Shown piece by piece: positions 54,208 to 63,679 of a stretch of 64,000 nucleotides of DNA. The notes below the pieces were generated by a model that did no database searches, was not told the origin of the DNA, and worked only from the letters and a program-made list of their open reading frames with translations. Source of the stretch: Pseudomonas putida (lineage in GTDB: Bacteria > Pseudomonadota > Gammaproteobacteria > Pseudomonadales > Pseudomonadaceae); NCBI RefSeq assembly GCF_002906855.1, contig NZ_MINI01000038.1:1-64000 (forward strand), written 5' to 3'. A program made the position numbers and the translations under genes. Every line of letters begins with the position of its first letter. Position 1 is the stretch's first letter.

Positions 54208-54840
54208 TCAATCCCGCTTCACAAGCCCTGGCAGTTGCGCCACCAGCTTCTGGTTGTTGAACGGCGCACGAATGAACCCGCGCTGACGCCCATCGGGCCC
54301 AACGACTGCCAGGTTGCCGCTGTGATCCACGGTATACCCCGGCTTGCTGGTATCGGCCGGGATGAACGGAATGCTCAAGGCATTGGCCAGCTTCTGAGTA
54401 TCTTCGATCGACCCCGCCACCCCGACGAAATCCTTGTCGAAATAGCCCAGGTACTGCTTCAGTTGGTTCGGCGTATCGCGGTTCGGGTCCACGCTCACCA
54501 AAACCACCTGCAGCCGGTCCACGGCCTCCTTGGGCAGCTCGCTCTTCACCTGACGCAGCTGGGCCAGGGTGGTCGGGCAGATGTCCGGGCAGTAGGTGTA
54601 GCCGAAGAACAGCAGCGACCATTTGCCCTTCAGGTCGTCCAGCTGCACCGGCTGGCCATCCTGGTTGGTCATGGTCACGTCGGCCACCGCGCGGCTCTGC
54701 GGCAACAGAATGATGCCGGCATCGATCAGCTCGGTCGGGTTGAGCTGGCCCCGTTCACTGAGCACCTTGTTGACGGTAAGGCCCAGGATCAGCGCGACCA
54801 GGGCGACGAGGATGAAGACGGTTTTCTGGGTTCGGGTCAT
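54208..54840 (-). CDS. SCO1/SenC copper chaperone for cytochrome oxidase
   Basis: 210 aa. One N-terminal anchor helix (8-26), then the thioredoxin-like SCO domain with CPDIC (Cys84, Cys88) and the copper ligand His173 (YTVDHSGN). It delivers copper to the CuA centre of subunit II. It overlaps ctaB by four bases. All active residues are present. Confidence 0.93.
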   Translation of the reverse strand: MTRTQKTVFILVALVALILGLTVNKVLSERGQLNPTELIDAGIILLPQSRAVADVTMTNQDGQPVQLDDLKGKWSLLFFGYTYCPDICPTTLAQLRQVKSELPKEAVDRLQVVLVSVDPNRDTPNQLKQYLGYFDKDFVGVAGSIEDTQKLANALSIPFIPADTSKPGYTVDHSGNLAVVGPDGRQRGFIRAPFNNQKLVAQLPGLVKRD

Positions 54841-55730
54841 AGATTCAGCAACAGGTAGTGGTCAACGAGCAACGCGATAAACAGCGCGAACAGGTAGCCG
54901 ATAGAGTACTTGAAGGTGCCGATCGCCGCGTGCGGCCGGCTGCCACGGTACAACACCCATGCCCATTGCAGGAAGCGCAGGCCCAGTACCAGGGCGCAGG
55001 CCAGGTACAACAGGCCGCTCATGTGGATGGCAAACGGCAGCAGGCTGACTGCCAGCAATATCAGGCTGTACAGCAGGATATGCAGTTTGGTGTAACGCTC
55101 ACCGTGGGTAACCGGCAGCATCGGGATATCGGCCTTGGCATATTCCTCCTTGCGGTGGATGGCCAGCGCCCAGAAGTGCGGTGGCGTCCAGGCGAAGATG
55201 ATCAGCACCAGCAACAGGGGCTCGGCGCTGACATGGCCGCTCACTGCGACCCAGCCCAGCAGCGGCGGCGCGGCGCCTGCCAGGCCGCCAATGACGATGT
55301 TCTGAGGCGTGGCACGCTTGAGAAAGCCGGTGTAGAGCACCGCATAGCCGAGCAGGGAAGCCAGGGTCAGCCAGGCGGTGAGGGCGTTGGTAAAGACCAG
55401 CAGCAGGGCCATGCCAAGCAGCGCCAGAGCCAGGGCGAACAGCAACGCCGGCACAGGTTCGACCCGGCCTTGAGCCAATGGCCGCTTGTGGGTACGCGCC
55501 ATCAATGCGTCGATGCGCCGGTCCACCACATGGTTGACCACTGCCGCGCTGCCCGCACACAGGGCGATACCCAGGTTGCCGAACAGCAGCACACTCCAGC
55601 TGACCCCAGCGCGGGTCGCCAGGAACATGCCCGCCAGCGAGGTGATCAACATCAAAACCACCACCTTGGGCTTGGTCAGCTCCAGGTAATCGCGCCAGCC
55701 GGCACGCCGTGCGCTCAGAAGCGTCGCCAC
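54837..55730 (-). CDS. ctaB: Protoheme IX farnesyltransferase (haem O synthase)
   Basis: 297 aa, nine helices of the UbiA superfamily. The Asp-rich motif NHVVDRRIDALMARTHKRPL and the second acidic loop are present. Adds the farnesyl chain to haem B, giving haem O, which CtaA turns into haem A for the aa3-type oxidase. GTG 55730 after AGGAA; its start lies inside the last 16 bases of ctaA. Also called CyoE. Confidence 0.94.
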   Translation of the reverse strand: MATLLSARRAGWRDYLELTKPKVVVLMLITSLAGMFLATRAGVSWSVLLFGNLGIALCAGSAAVVNHVVDRRIDALMARTHKRPLAQGRVEPVPALLFALALALLGMALLLVFTNALTAWLTLASLLGYAVLYTGFLKRATPQNIVIGGLAGAAPPLLGWVAVSGHVSAEPLLLVLIIFAWTPPHFWALAIHRKEEYAKADIPMLPVTHGERYTKLHILLYSLILLAVSLLPFAIHMSGLLYLACALVLGLRFLQWAWVLYRGSRPHAAIGTFKYSIGYLFALFIALLVDHYLLLNL

Positions 55731-56794
55731 GAATCGTTCCTCATGTGATGGTTGATGCTCACTCCGGCCACAGGCCGCAGGCGCCAGCCCTGCCCGACGC
55801 CGACGCGGACCTTGTCGACCACGCGGATGCGGTAGTTCACCAGTACCATGCTCAGCAGCAGCAACGCTCCGCCCGCGTTATGCGCGACGGCCACGGCCAG
55901 CGGCAGGTGGAACAGCACGTTGCTGATCCCCAGGCCGACCTGCACGGCCAGCGCCAGCAGCACCAGCCGCGACAGCCCAGTGAGGCCACAGCGGTAAAGC
56001 TTCCAGCTGAGCATCAGCAGCACACAGGTCACCAAAAGCGCGCCCAGACGGTGGCTGATGTGGATGGCCGTGCGTGCATCGCTGTCCAGCTGCCCACCCA
56101 AGTAGTTGGGGCCGACGTGCTGGCTGAGGTGGAAGCCGTTGCTGAAATCGGCCGCCGGCCACCACTGGCCATGGCAGGTGGGCAGATCGATGCAGGCGAC
56201 CGCCGCATAGTTGGCACTCACCCAGCCGCCCAGGGCGATCTGGCCGATCACCACCAGCAAGGCCAACGCGGCTATCCGCCGTAGACTGAGCGGTAGCTTT
56301 GGCAACGGCGCAAAGGCCCGGGATAGACGCAGGGACAGCAGGAACAGCAGGCTCAAGGTGGTGAAGCCACCCAGCAGGTGCGCTGTGACCACTTGCGGCC
56401 ACAGCTTGAGCGTGACGGTCCACATGCCGAACGCTGCCTGCGCCAGCACCACGCCCAGCAACAACAGGGGCAGGCGATAGGGCTGGCCATCGCTGGCATG
56501 TCGGCGCAGCGCCTGCAAGGCGAGCAGGGCGATCACCACGGCGAGGGTACCGGCAAAGTAGCGGTGGACCATCTCGGCCCAGCCCTTGGCCTCTTCCACC
56601 GGATGGTCCGGGAAGTGCAGTCCGGCATGGGCCAGCTGCGCTTCGCTACTGGGCACGCTGATGAAACCATAGCAACCCGGCCAGTCGGGGCAGCCGAGCC
56701 CGGCGTGGGTCAGGCGGGTGTAGGCACCGAGCAGGACGACCAGCAGTGCCAGCAAGGTAGCGAACACAGCGATGCGGAATCCGGGTCTGGCCAT
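55715..56794 (-). CDS. ctaA: Haem A synthase (COX15/CtaA)
   Basis: 359 aa with about eight helices. Histidines that bind haem (e.g. MVHRYFAGTLAVV, HLLGGFTTLSL, FHLSQHVGPNYLG, HISHRLGALL) are conserved. It oxidises haem O to haem A. Two cysteines CIDLPTCHGQW (about 206-212) lie in an external loop that may form a regulatory disulphide, as in Bacillus. 3' end overlaps ctaB. Confidence 0.92.
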   Translation of the reverse strand: MARPGFRIAVFATLLALLVVLLGAYTRLTHAGLGCPDWPGCYGFISVPSSEAQLAHAGLHFPDHPVEEAKGWAEMVHRYFAGTLAVVIALLALQALRRHASDGQPYRLPLLLLGVVLAQAAFGMWTVTLKLWPQVVTAHLLGGFTTLSLLFLLSLRLSRAFAPLPKLPLSLRRIAALALLVVIGQIALGGWVSANYAAVACIDLPTCHGQWWPAADFSNGFHLSQHVGPNYLGGQLDSDARTAIHISHRLGALLVTCVLLMLSWKLYRCGLTGLSRLVLLALAVQVGLGISNVLFHLPLAVAVAHNAGGALLLLSMVLVNYRIRVVDKVRVGVGQGWRLRPVAGVSINHHMRNDSWRRF

Positions 56795-56803
56795 GGCAGG
56801 CTC

Positions 56804-57385
56804 CTAGCCGATGTTGGACAGCTTGAGCAGGTGACGCAGGTCATCGAGCACGTGCTTGCCGTTGACCTTGCCGTCGTAGCGCAACACCAGGTTGCCGTGC
56901 GGGTCGACTATCCACAATTGCGGACCGGTCTCGCCAACCTTCTGCAGGTAGCGCTGTGCATCCAGTGGATAGCGTTGCAGCTGTGGATACTCACGCCCCA
57001 GCAGCGCCTGATAGTCGCTGTCCAACGGCTGGGCGGCAGCCAAGGCGTGGCTGGCACGGCTGGCGTCGCGGCCCAGACCGACCTGAATCTGCCGCACCAG
57101 GTACACCAGGCGCTGGCACTCCTCGGTGCAGGCCTCGGGCGCGCTGACCAGCAGTTGCCAGCGTTCGTCCTCGCCGGCAATGCCGATATCGACGCGGCTC
57201 TCGCCGTTGCCGATCATCACGCCGTGGTAGCTGCGGCCGTCCGGTACCCAGAACTGGAGCTTGTACATGCAGGTCGCCAGGATCATCGGCCCAAGCACTA
57301 CCAGCAAAATCAGAATCAACTGCAAACGCCCGCGGGCTGTGGGCTTGCCACGTTCAGGCACGTCCAGTCGAGTGGCGGTGGCCAT
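56804..57385 (-). CDS. SCO-like thioredoxin-fold membrane protein of the cox cluster
   Basis: 193 aa. One anchor helix (22-42), then a periplasmic part with the SCO-style CxxxC (Cys86-Cys90, SAPEACTEECQRLV) and the closing QLWIVDPHGNLVLRYDG common to that fold. The conserved SCO histidine appears absent. The gene lies between SURF1 and ctaA, so it probably assists metal-centre or subunit II assembly. Its function has not been defined. ATG 57385 overlaps the SURF1 gene by 32 bases. Confidence 0.8.
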   Translation of the reverse strand: MATATRLDVPERGKPTARGRLQLILILLVVLGPMILATCMYKLQFWVPDGRSYHGVMIGNGESRVDIGIAGEDERWQLLVSAPEACTEECQRLVYLVRQIQVGLGRDASRASHALAAAQPLDSDYQALLGREYPQLQRYPLDAQRYLQKVGETGPQLWIVDPHGNLVLRYDGKVNGKHVLDDLRHLLKLSNIG

Positions 57386-58091
57386 GCTGTTTCTCCTTGT
57401 TGTTGTGCCAGCCGAAGTAGAGGTAGAGCAGCACCAGCGCAGTGGCCAGGGCGAACCACTGCACGGCGTAACCCAGGTGTTTTTCCGGACCCATGGCGAC
57501 TACCGGCCAGTCCAGCCGATAAACAGCCGGGCCGGGCTCCAGGCGTAACTCATGGGCGAAGCCTTCACGACCGAGCTGCTGCCACACTTGCGCAGCGTCG
57601 ACCGCGGTGAGCAGGTGCGGCCATTGCCCCCCGACCGGGTCGGGGTGCAGCTGGAAGGTGCTGCCCGGTGCCACATACACCGACGCGTTCAGCGTCAGTA
57701 CCTGGTCGGGGGTATCGAAATGCACCGGCACGCGGCGGTCTGGCCAAGGTAACCAGCCGCGGTTGACCAGCAGCCACAGGCCACTGGCCTGGTCATGGAA
57801 GGCTTGCAGCAGCTCGACACCGGCCTGGCCGTCACGCATGCGGTTGTCCAGCAACACGCTGTGCTCGGCGTCGAAGCGGCCATAGAGATGCACACGGCGG
57901 AAGGCAGTGTCCTGGGTCTGCAGCAACTGGGTGGTGGCCAGCGGGGCCTCGACCTCACGCTGGGCATAGGTCTCCAGCAATACGCGCTTCTCTTCGGCCC
58001 GGCCGAGTTGCCAGCAGCCAAGTGCAATCAGCCCCGGCAGCAGCGCAAGCACTACCAGGGTCGGTATCCAGCCTGGGCGAAACCGCCTCAT
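57354..58091 (-). CDS. SURF1 family cytochrome oxidase assembly protein
   Basis: 245 aa. Helices at both ends (about 8-27 and 212-232) and a periplasmic domain with the family motifs CWQLGRAEEKR, LLVNRGWLP and GPEKHLGYAVQWFALA. It aids heme A insertion into subunit I. ATG 58091 directly precedes the first helix; the longer frame overlaps the divergent DUF2909 gene and is not used. Cys26 lies at the end of the first helix. Confidence 0.9.
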   Translation of the reverse strand: MRRFRPGWIPTLVVLALLPGLIALGCWQLGRAEEKRVLLETYAQREVEAPLATTQLLQTQDTAFRRVHLYGRFDAEHSVLLDNRMRDGQAGVELLQAFHDQASGLWLLVNRGWLPWPDRRVPVHFDTPDQVLTLNASVYVAPGSTFQLHPDPVGGQWPHLLTAVDAAQVWQQLGREGFAHELRLEPGPAVYRLDWPVVAMGPEKHLGYAVQWFALATALVLLYLYFGWHNNKEKQHGHRHSTGRA

Positions 58092-58154
58092 CGCAGCCTC
58101 GCCGGGCCAATCGCTATACTTATCCACATCACCGCATCCCCCCGGAGTATCGCC

Positions 58155-58358
58155 ATGCTCAAGGCCGCGATTGTCCTGATGCTGTTGGCCACGGTTGCCA
58201 GCCTGTTCAGTGGCCTGGTGTTTCTGGTCAAGGATGATGAAAACTCGACCCGCCTGCTTAAAGCCCTGACCGTGCGGGTGGCCCTTGCCACCCTGACCAT
58301 CGGCCTGGTCGCCTGGGGTTTCATCAGTGGCCAGCTGGTGTCTCACGCACCGTTCTGA
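58155..58358 (+). CDS. DUF2909 twin-helix membrane protein
   Basis: 67 aa, two helices (AAIVLMLLATVASLFSGLVFLV; VALATLTIGLVAWGFI) joined by KDDENSTRLLKALTVR. This is the DUF2909/twin transmembrane family, found in cox clusters and probably a small subunit or assembly factor. ATG 58155 after GGAG. It is the only rightward gene of the cluster; its stop and that of COX3 share TGATCA. Confidence 0.85.
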   Translation: MLKAAIVLMLLATVASLFSGLVFLVKDDENSTRLLKALTVRVALATLTIGLVAWGFISGQLVSHAPF

Positions 58359-59246
58359 TCACAGCACATACACAAAGATGAACAGCCCCACCCACACCAC
58401 ATCGACGAAGTGCCAATACCAGCTTGCCGCCTCGAACCCGAAGTGTTTTTCGGGGTTGAAGTGCCCGCGCAGGATGCGCACGAACATCACGATCAGGATG
58501 ATCGTGCCCAAGGTCACGTGGGCCCCGTGGAAACCCGTGAGCATGAAGAACGTCGCGCCATAGATGCCCGAGCCCAGGGTCAGCCCCAGCTTGGTGTAGG
58601 CCTCGTGGTACTCGTAGGCCTGCAGCGTGATGAAGCTGATGCCCAGCAGGATGGTCAGCGCCATCCAGAATTTCAGCGGGCCTCGATGGTCACGGCGCAG
58701 GGCGTGGTGAGCGATGGTGATGGTCACGCTGGAGCTGACCAGCAAGATGGTGTTGATCAGCGGCAGGTGCCACGGGTCGATCACTTCCTTGGGCGGCGGG
58801 AACAGTTTCGGGTCGGGCGTGTGCAACAGCGGCCAGGTGAATTCGAACGTCGGCCAGAGCATGTGCGCAACACCTTTGGCCCCTTCACCGCCCAGCCACG
58901 GCCCGGCCAGCACACGCACGTAGAACAGCGCGCCGAAGAAGGCCATGAAGAACATCACTTCCGAGAAGATGAACCAGCTCATGCCCCAGCGGAACGATCG
59001 GTCCAGCTGCGGGCTGTACAGCCCGGCACGGCTCTCGCGGACCACCGAGCCGAACCAGCCGAACAGCATGTAGGCCAGGAACAACGCGCCGACGAAGAAG
59101 ATCAGCGGCCCGTGTGATGACGGGTGGCCGGCCTTCATGTCGTTGAACCAGGTACCCAGGCCGAACACCGTGATGAACATGCCAATGGTGGCGATGATCG
59201 GCCACTTGCTCTGCGCCGGAACGTAGTAGTGCTCATGACTTGCCAT
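58359..59246 (-). CDS. coxC: Cytochrome c oxidase subunit III
   Basis: 295 aa, seven helices. Family residues include HEHYYVPAQSKWPI at the N-terminus, WGMSWFIFSEVMFF and LTGFHGAHVTLGTIIL. It stabilises the proton and oxygen paths of subunit I. ATG 59246 (MASHEHYY) after GGAG; the longer frame from 59297 overlaps ctaG. Confidence 0.94.
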   Translation of the reverse strand: MASHEHYYVPAQSKWPIIATIGMFITVFGLGTWFNDMKAGHPSSHGPLIFFVGALFLAYMLFGWFGSVVRESRAGLYSPQLDRSFRWGMSWFIFSEVMFFMAFFGALFYVRVLAGPWLGGEGAKGVAHMLWPTFEFTWPLLHTPDPKLFPPPKEVIDPWHLPLINTILLVSSSVTITIAHHALRRDHRGPLKFWMALTILLGISFITLQAYEYHEAYTKLGLTLGSGIYGATFFMLTGFHGAHVTLGTIILIVMFVRILRGHFNPEKHFGFEAASWYWHFVDVVWVGLFIFVYVL

Positions 59247-59262
59247 TGCTGTTCTCCTTCCC

Positions 59263-59829
59263 TCAGCGGGCGCCCTGGACGTCCTGTACCGCGGCATGGG
59301 CGACCGGCGGATGACGTGCAGTGATGTCGAACAAGGTGTAGGCCAGTGTCAGGTGCTTCACGCTTTCCGGCAGGTCGCGGTCGACGATGAAGCGCACCGG
59401 CATCTCGATGCGTTCGCCGGGCTGCAGCACCTGCTGGGTAAAGCAAAAGCACTCGGTCTTGTGGAAATACGCCGCGGCCTCGGCCGGGGTGATGCTGGGT
59501 ATCGCTTGCGCACTCATCGGCCGGTTGGTCGGGTTGTGCGCGACGAAGATCATCTGGTTCACAGACCCCGGGTTGACCTCGAGTTCGTCGCCCTTGGAAT
59601 AGAAGTCCCAGACCATGTCGGCGGCGTTGGTCGACATGAACTGCACCCGCACCGAACGCGTCGGGTCACTGACCTGGCTGCCCTCGTACTGCCCACCGGT
59701 CTTGCCGTTGATGCCGAAGGCCTTGCACATCACGTCATACATCGGCACCAGGGCAAACCCGAAGCCGAACATCACCACCGTCAGCAGCAGCAGGCGGGTG
59801 ACCAGGCGCTTGAGCGACGAGCCTTTCAT
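59263..59829 (-). CDS. ctaG: Cytochrome c oxidase assembly protein CtaG/Cox11
   Basis: 188 aa. One anchor helix (9-29), then a periplasmic copper-binding beta domain with Cys35 (YDVMCKAFG) and CFCF (Cys127, Cys129). Hands copper to CuB in subunit I. Lies between coxA and coxC. All three copper cysteines are present. Confidence 0.93.
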   Translation of the reverse strand: MKGSSLKRLVTRLLLLTVVMFGFGFALVPMYDVMCKAFGINGKTGGQYEGSQVSDPTRSVRVQFMSTNAADMVWDFYSKGDELEVNPGSVNQMIFVAHNPTNRPMSAQAIPSITPAEAAAYFHKTECFCFTQQVLQPGERIEMPVRFIVDRDLPESVKHLTLAYTLFDITARHPPVAHAAVQDVQGAR

Positions 59830-59839
59830 GGCGAGGCTC

Positions 59840-61429
59840 CTATTTCACTTCCGGCGGAGTCTGGAAGGTGTGATACGGCGCCGGCGAGGGGATCGACCAT
59901 TCCAGGCCCTCGGCGCCATCCCAGGGCTTGGCCGGTGCCGGCGCGCCGCCACGAATGCACTTGATGACGATGAACAGGAAGAACAGCTGCGTGGTGCCGA
60001 ACAGGAAGGCGCCAATCGACGAAACCATGTTGAAGTCGGCGAACTGCAGGTTGTAGTCGGGAATACGCCGTGGCATCCCGGCCAGGCCCACGAAGTGCAT
60101 GGGGAAGAAGGCCATGTTCATGCCGACGAACGACAGCCAGAAGTGCAGCTTGCCGAGCGTTTCGTCATACATGTGGCCGGTCCATTTCGGCAGCCAGTAG
60201 TAGGCCGAGGCAAAGATGCCAAAGATCGCCCCGGGCACCAGCACATAGTGGAAGTGCGCCACCACGAAGTAGGTGTCGTGGTACTGGAAGTCCGCCGGGG
60301 CGATGGCCAGCATCAACCCGGAGAAACCACCGATGGTGAACAGGATGACGAAGGCGATGGCGAACAGCATCGGCGTCTCGAAGCTGAGCGAGCCTTCCCA
60401 CATGGTGCTGACCCAGTTGAACACCTTCACCCCGGTGGGTACGGCGATGAGCATGGTGGCGTACATGAAGAACAGCTCGCCGACCACCGGGATACCGACC
60501 ACGAACATGTGGTGGGCCCAGACGATGAACGACAGGAAGGCAATCGCGCCGGTGGCGTAGACCATCGAGGTGTAGCCGAACAGCGGCTTGCGCGAGAACG
60601 CCGGGATGATCGAGCTGACCGCGCCGAAGGCCGGCAGGATCATGATGTACACCTCGGGGTGGCCGAAGAACCAGAACACATGCTGGAACAGCACCGGGTC
60701 ACCGCCACCGGCGGCGCTGAAGAAGCTGGTGCCGAAGTGGATGTCCATCAGCATCATGGTCACCACGCCGGCCAGCACCGGCATCACCGCGATCAGCAGG
60801 AACGCGGTGATCAGCCAGGTCCAGACGAACAGCGGCATCTTCATCAGGGTCATGCCTGGGGCGCGCAGGTTGAGGATGGTGGCGATCACGTTGATCGCGC
60901 CCATGATCGAGCTGATACCCATCAGGTGGATGGCGAAGATGAAGAAGGTGACGCTGGCCGGGGCGTAGGTGGTCGACAGTGGGGCATAGAAGGTCCAGCC
61001 GAAGTTCGGCCCGCCGCCGGGGCTGAACAGGGTCGAGACCAGCAGCAGGAACGCCGCTGGCAGCAGCCAGAAGCTGAAGTTGTTCATCCGCGGCAGGGCC
61101 ATGTCGGGTGCGCCAATCATCAGCGGGATCATCCAGTTGGCCAGGCCGACGAAGGCCGGCATCACCGCACCGAACACCATGATCAGGCCGTGCATTGTGG
61201 TCATCTGGTTGAAGAACGCCGGCTCGACGATCTGCAGACCGGGCTGGAACAGCTCGGCGCGTATCACCATGGCGAACGAGCCGCCAAGCAGGAACATCAT
61301 GAAGGCGAACCACAGGTACATCGTGCCGATGTCCTTGTGGTTGGTGGTCAGCACCCAGCGCATCAGGCCCTTGGCCGGGCCGTGTGCGTGGTCATGGCCT
61401 TGGGCGTGGTCGTCGATCACTGCACTCAT
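59840..61429 (-). CDS. coxA: Cytochrome c oxidase subunit I
   Basis: 529 aa, twelve helices. Haem a, haem a3 and CuB ligands are recognisable: MHGLIMVF, FWFFGHPEVYIMILPAF with the crosslinked His-Tyr, WAHHMFVVG, and VAHFHYVLVPGAIFG. HFHYVL supplies both haem ligands. Proton-pump site DMALPRMNNFSFW is present. It makes this an aa3-type, proton-pumping oxidase. ATG 61429. Confidence 0.95.
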   Translation of the reverse strand: MSAVIDDHAQGHDHAHGPAKGLMRWVLTTNHKDIGTMYLWFAFMMFLLGGSFAMVIRAELFQPGLQIVEPAFFNQMTTMHGLIMVFGAVMPAFVGLANWMIPLMIGAPDMALPRMNNFSFWLLPAAFLLLVSTLFSPGGGPNFGWTFYAPLSTTYAPASVTFFIFAIHLMGISSIMGAINVIATILNLRAPGMTLMKMPLFVWTWLITAFLLIAVMPVLAGVVTMMLMDIHFGTSFFSAAGGGDPVLFQHVFWFFGHPEVYIMILPAFGAVSSIIPAFSRKPLFGYTSMVYATGAIAFLSFIVWAHHMFVVGIPVVGELFFMYATMLIAVPTGVKVFNWVSTMWEGSLSFETPMLFAIAFVILFTIGGFSGLMLAIAPADFQYHDTYFVVAHFHYVLVPGAIFGIFASAYYWLPKWTGHMYDETLGKLHFWLSFVGMNMAFFPMHFVGLAGMPRRIPDYNLQFADFNMVSSIGAFLFGTTQLFFLFIVIKCIRGGAPAPAKPWDGAEGLEWSIPSPAPYHTFQTPPEVK

Positions 61430-61472
61430 GTCCTGTCTCCTGCAATCCGCTGATTGCCGCGCAAAACCCGGT

Positions 61473-62600
61473 TCACTTGGCTTCTGCCTGCTTGAGCGCC
61501 AGCACGTCCTTCGGCGTGACCATGTCGCCCTTGTTGTTGCCCCAGGCGTTGCGCTCGTAGGTGACCACGGCGGCGATGTCGACTTCCGAGAGCTGCTTGC
61601 CGAACGCGGCCATCGCCGTGCCCGGGCGGCCGTGGTACACCGTGCTCAGGTGCTCGTCCTTCGGCCCGGTGGCCACTTTCGAACCCTTGAGCGCAGGGAA
61701 CATCGGTGGCAGGCCCTGGCCCTCGGCCTGGTGACAGGCCACACAGGTGGTGTGGTAGACCTTGTCGCCACGCTCGACCAGTTCTTCGAGCGTCCAGTCC
61801 TTGCTGGTCAGTTCCTTGAGCTTGGCCGCCTCGGCCTTGCGTTCGCCGAGCCAGGTGTCGTAATCGGCCTTGGACTTGACCTCGACCACCACCGGCATGA
61901 AGCCGTGGTCCTTGCCGCACAGCTCGGTGCACTGGCCGCGGTAGATGCCGGGCTTCTCGATACGGGTCCAGGCTTCGTTGACGAAGCCTGGGATGGCGTC
62001 GCGCTTGACCGCGAAGGCCGGCACCCACCAGGAGTGGATGACGTCGGCGGCGGTCACCAGGAAGCGCACCTTGGCACCGACCGGCAGCACCAGCGGCTGG
62101 TCGACTTCAAGCAGGTAGTGCTCGTCCTTGGGCGCCTTGTTGTGGATCTGATCGGCGGGGGTGGCCAGGTTGCTGAAGAACTCCACGTCCTGGCCCAGAT
62201 ATTTGTAGTGCCATTTCCACTGGTAGCCGGTGACCTGGATGTCGATGTCCGATTCGCTGGCGTCGTAGATGTCGATCAGGGTCTTGGTGGCCGGAATGGC
62301 CATGGCCACCAGAATCAGGAAGGGCACGATGGTCCAGAGGATTTCCACCCAGGTGTGCTCGTGAAAATGCGCTGGCTGCTGGCCGGTGGAACGGCGGTGA
62401 ATGACCATGGACCAGAACATCGCACCGAAAACCACGATGCCGATGATCACGCAGATCCAGAAGATCGTCATGTGCAGGTCGAACACAGCGTTGGAGACTT
62501 CCGTCGCCCCCGGGTGCATGTTCACGGTCCAGGCAGCGTTGGCCTGACCAAAAACCGACCACAACAGGAGGCCCATCCAGACATGTGGATGTCGCATCAT
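61473..62600 (-). CDS. coxB: Cytochrome c oxidase subunit II with fused cytochrome c domain
   Basis: 375 aa. Signal peptide, two helices (about 44-66, 88-106), and the CuA domain with His189 and Cys224, Cys228, His232, Met235 (CTELCGKDHGFM). The C-terminal cytochrome c domain has CVACH (286-290), so this is a caa3-type enzyme. ATG 62600 follows AAGGGG; a second ATG follows directly. First gene of the leftward cox operon. Confidence 0.95.
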   Translation of the reverse strand: MMRHPHVWMGLLLWSVFGQANAAWTVNMHPGATEVSNAVFDLHMTIFWICVIIGIVVFGAMFWSMVIHRRSTGQQPAHFHEHTWVEILWTIVPFLILVAMAIPATKTLIDIYDASESDIDIQVTGYQWKWHYKYLGQDVEFFSNLATPADQIHNKAPKDEHYLLEVDQPLVLPVGAKVRFLVTAADVIHSWWVPAFAVKRDAIPGFVNEAWTRIEKPGIYRGQCTELCGKDHGFMPVVVEVKSKADYDTWLGERKAEAAKLKELTSKDWTLEELVERGDKVYHTTCVACHQAEGQGLPPMFPALKGSKVATGPKDEHLSTVYHGRPGTAMAAFGKQLSEVDIAAVVTYERNAWGNNKGDMVTPKDVLALKQAEAK

Positions 62601-62968
62601 TGCGGGTTCCCCTTCTCGTTCTTGTAGTCCCGGAGGCGTGGCCTGCGGCAAGAGGGAACGGCGGTCAAGACTGCCTGGCTTCGACGACCGAGCCCCTGCA
62701 AAAGCAGTCGGGCCTCATCAACGAATCACGTTCAACGGGAGTATAGACAGCGACCAACGGCACGCAACGACGCTGGTGAAATGAACTTCAAGAAATGCGA
62801 AAGGCCGTGCAAAAGCCCGAGCTTGAGGGGCTATGGCAAAATAATGGCAATGCGATATGCCGAACTGCGCACACGTTTGCGAGGTTTATAACAAATGCGT
62901 CTTAGGTATTCTGTATACCGAGCTAATTTAGTGTCTTCCGTTTGAAACGTCTTGTCCCTGGAGTTGTC
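62601..62968. other. Gene-free region upstream of coxB and the hypothetical gene
   Basis: 368 bases without a gene, between divergent transcripts. The promoters of the cox operon (leftward) and of the hypothetical protein gene (rightward) must lie here. An A/T-rich part around 62826-62945 holds several TATAAT-like strings, for example TTTATAAC at about 62886, but I cannot assign pairs. Confidence 0.55.
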
Positions 62969-63613
62969 ATGAACATCGCTGCTGTACGCGAGCAGATTAG
63001 CCAAGCCCACGACCACGAAGGCCGCACCGGCCAACTGAAAGAGCGTCTCGAGCTGCAACTGCCTCACCTGCACCCCTCGATCAAACTGCCTGAGCAGGAC
63101 GCCCAGGGTACTTTGGCGCGCTTCGTCAGCGCTTACATCGATCAGGTCCCGGAGCTGCTGGATGCCGCCTACCACGTAGCCCGCGAAGCGGGGATCGAAT
63201 CCCAGATAAAACCCGTACTGAAGATTGCCGAAGCCTATTTCCTGCGGCCGCCGAGCGTGATGCAGGGGCATGTGGGGCTCGATTGCCTGCTGGATGAGGC
63301 CTACCTGGCGCACCGCCTGGTGGAGGAGGTCAACGACCTGTACATCCGCCACTTTCAGCAACCACTGATTCCGGTCGACACCACGGTGGCCAACCTGATC
63401 GCCCACCAGCTGATCGGCGAAACCTTTGCCAATCAGCTGGATGAGGTAGTGCACCACTCGCTGGAAGAAATGCTCGATGACGACAGCTTTGCCGCAGAAT
63501 CGGTGGAAGCCTATCGCGAAACCCTCCGCAGCCCGCAGACGGGTGAAGCCTGGAAGCGCTGGCCGTGCCTGTCGCGCCAGTTGAACGTGGAGTTTGGCAA
63601 GACCAACGCCTGA
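62969..63613 (+). CDS. Conserved hypothetical protein (PA0104-like)
   Basis: 214 aa, soluble, mainly helical, acidic, no signal peptide or known domain. Notable is the well-conserved-looking FLRPPSVMQGHVGLDCLLDEAYLAHRLVEEVNDLYI. In pseudomonads it stands beside the cox operon. ATG 62969 after TGGAG. No motif suggests a reaction. Confidence 0.78.
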   Translation: MNIAAVREQISQAHDHEGRTGQLKERLELQLPHLHPSIKLPEQDAQGTLARFVSAYIDQVPELLDAAYHVAREAGIESQIKPVLKIAEAYFLRPPSVMQGHVGLDCLLDEAYLAHRLVEEVNDLYIRHFQQPLIPVDTTVANLIAHQLIGETFANQLDEVVHHSLEEMLDDDSFAAESVEAYRETLRSPQTGEAWKRWPCLSRQLNVEFGKTNA

Positions 63614-63679
63614 CTCTACGAACCGGCTAGGGAAAGCGCTCCCGCTGCTGCCCCCCACCTCAGATCATTACTGTCATCC

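Noticed and set aside
59615..61453. 612-codon plus-strand frame
   Set aside because: Mirror of coxA and ctaG, whose metal-ligand motifs are intact on the minus strand.
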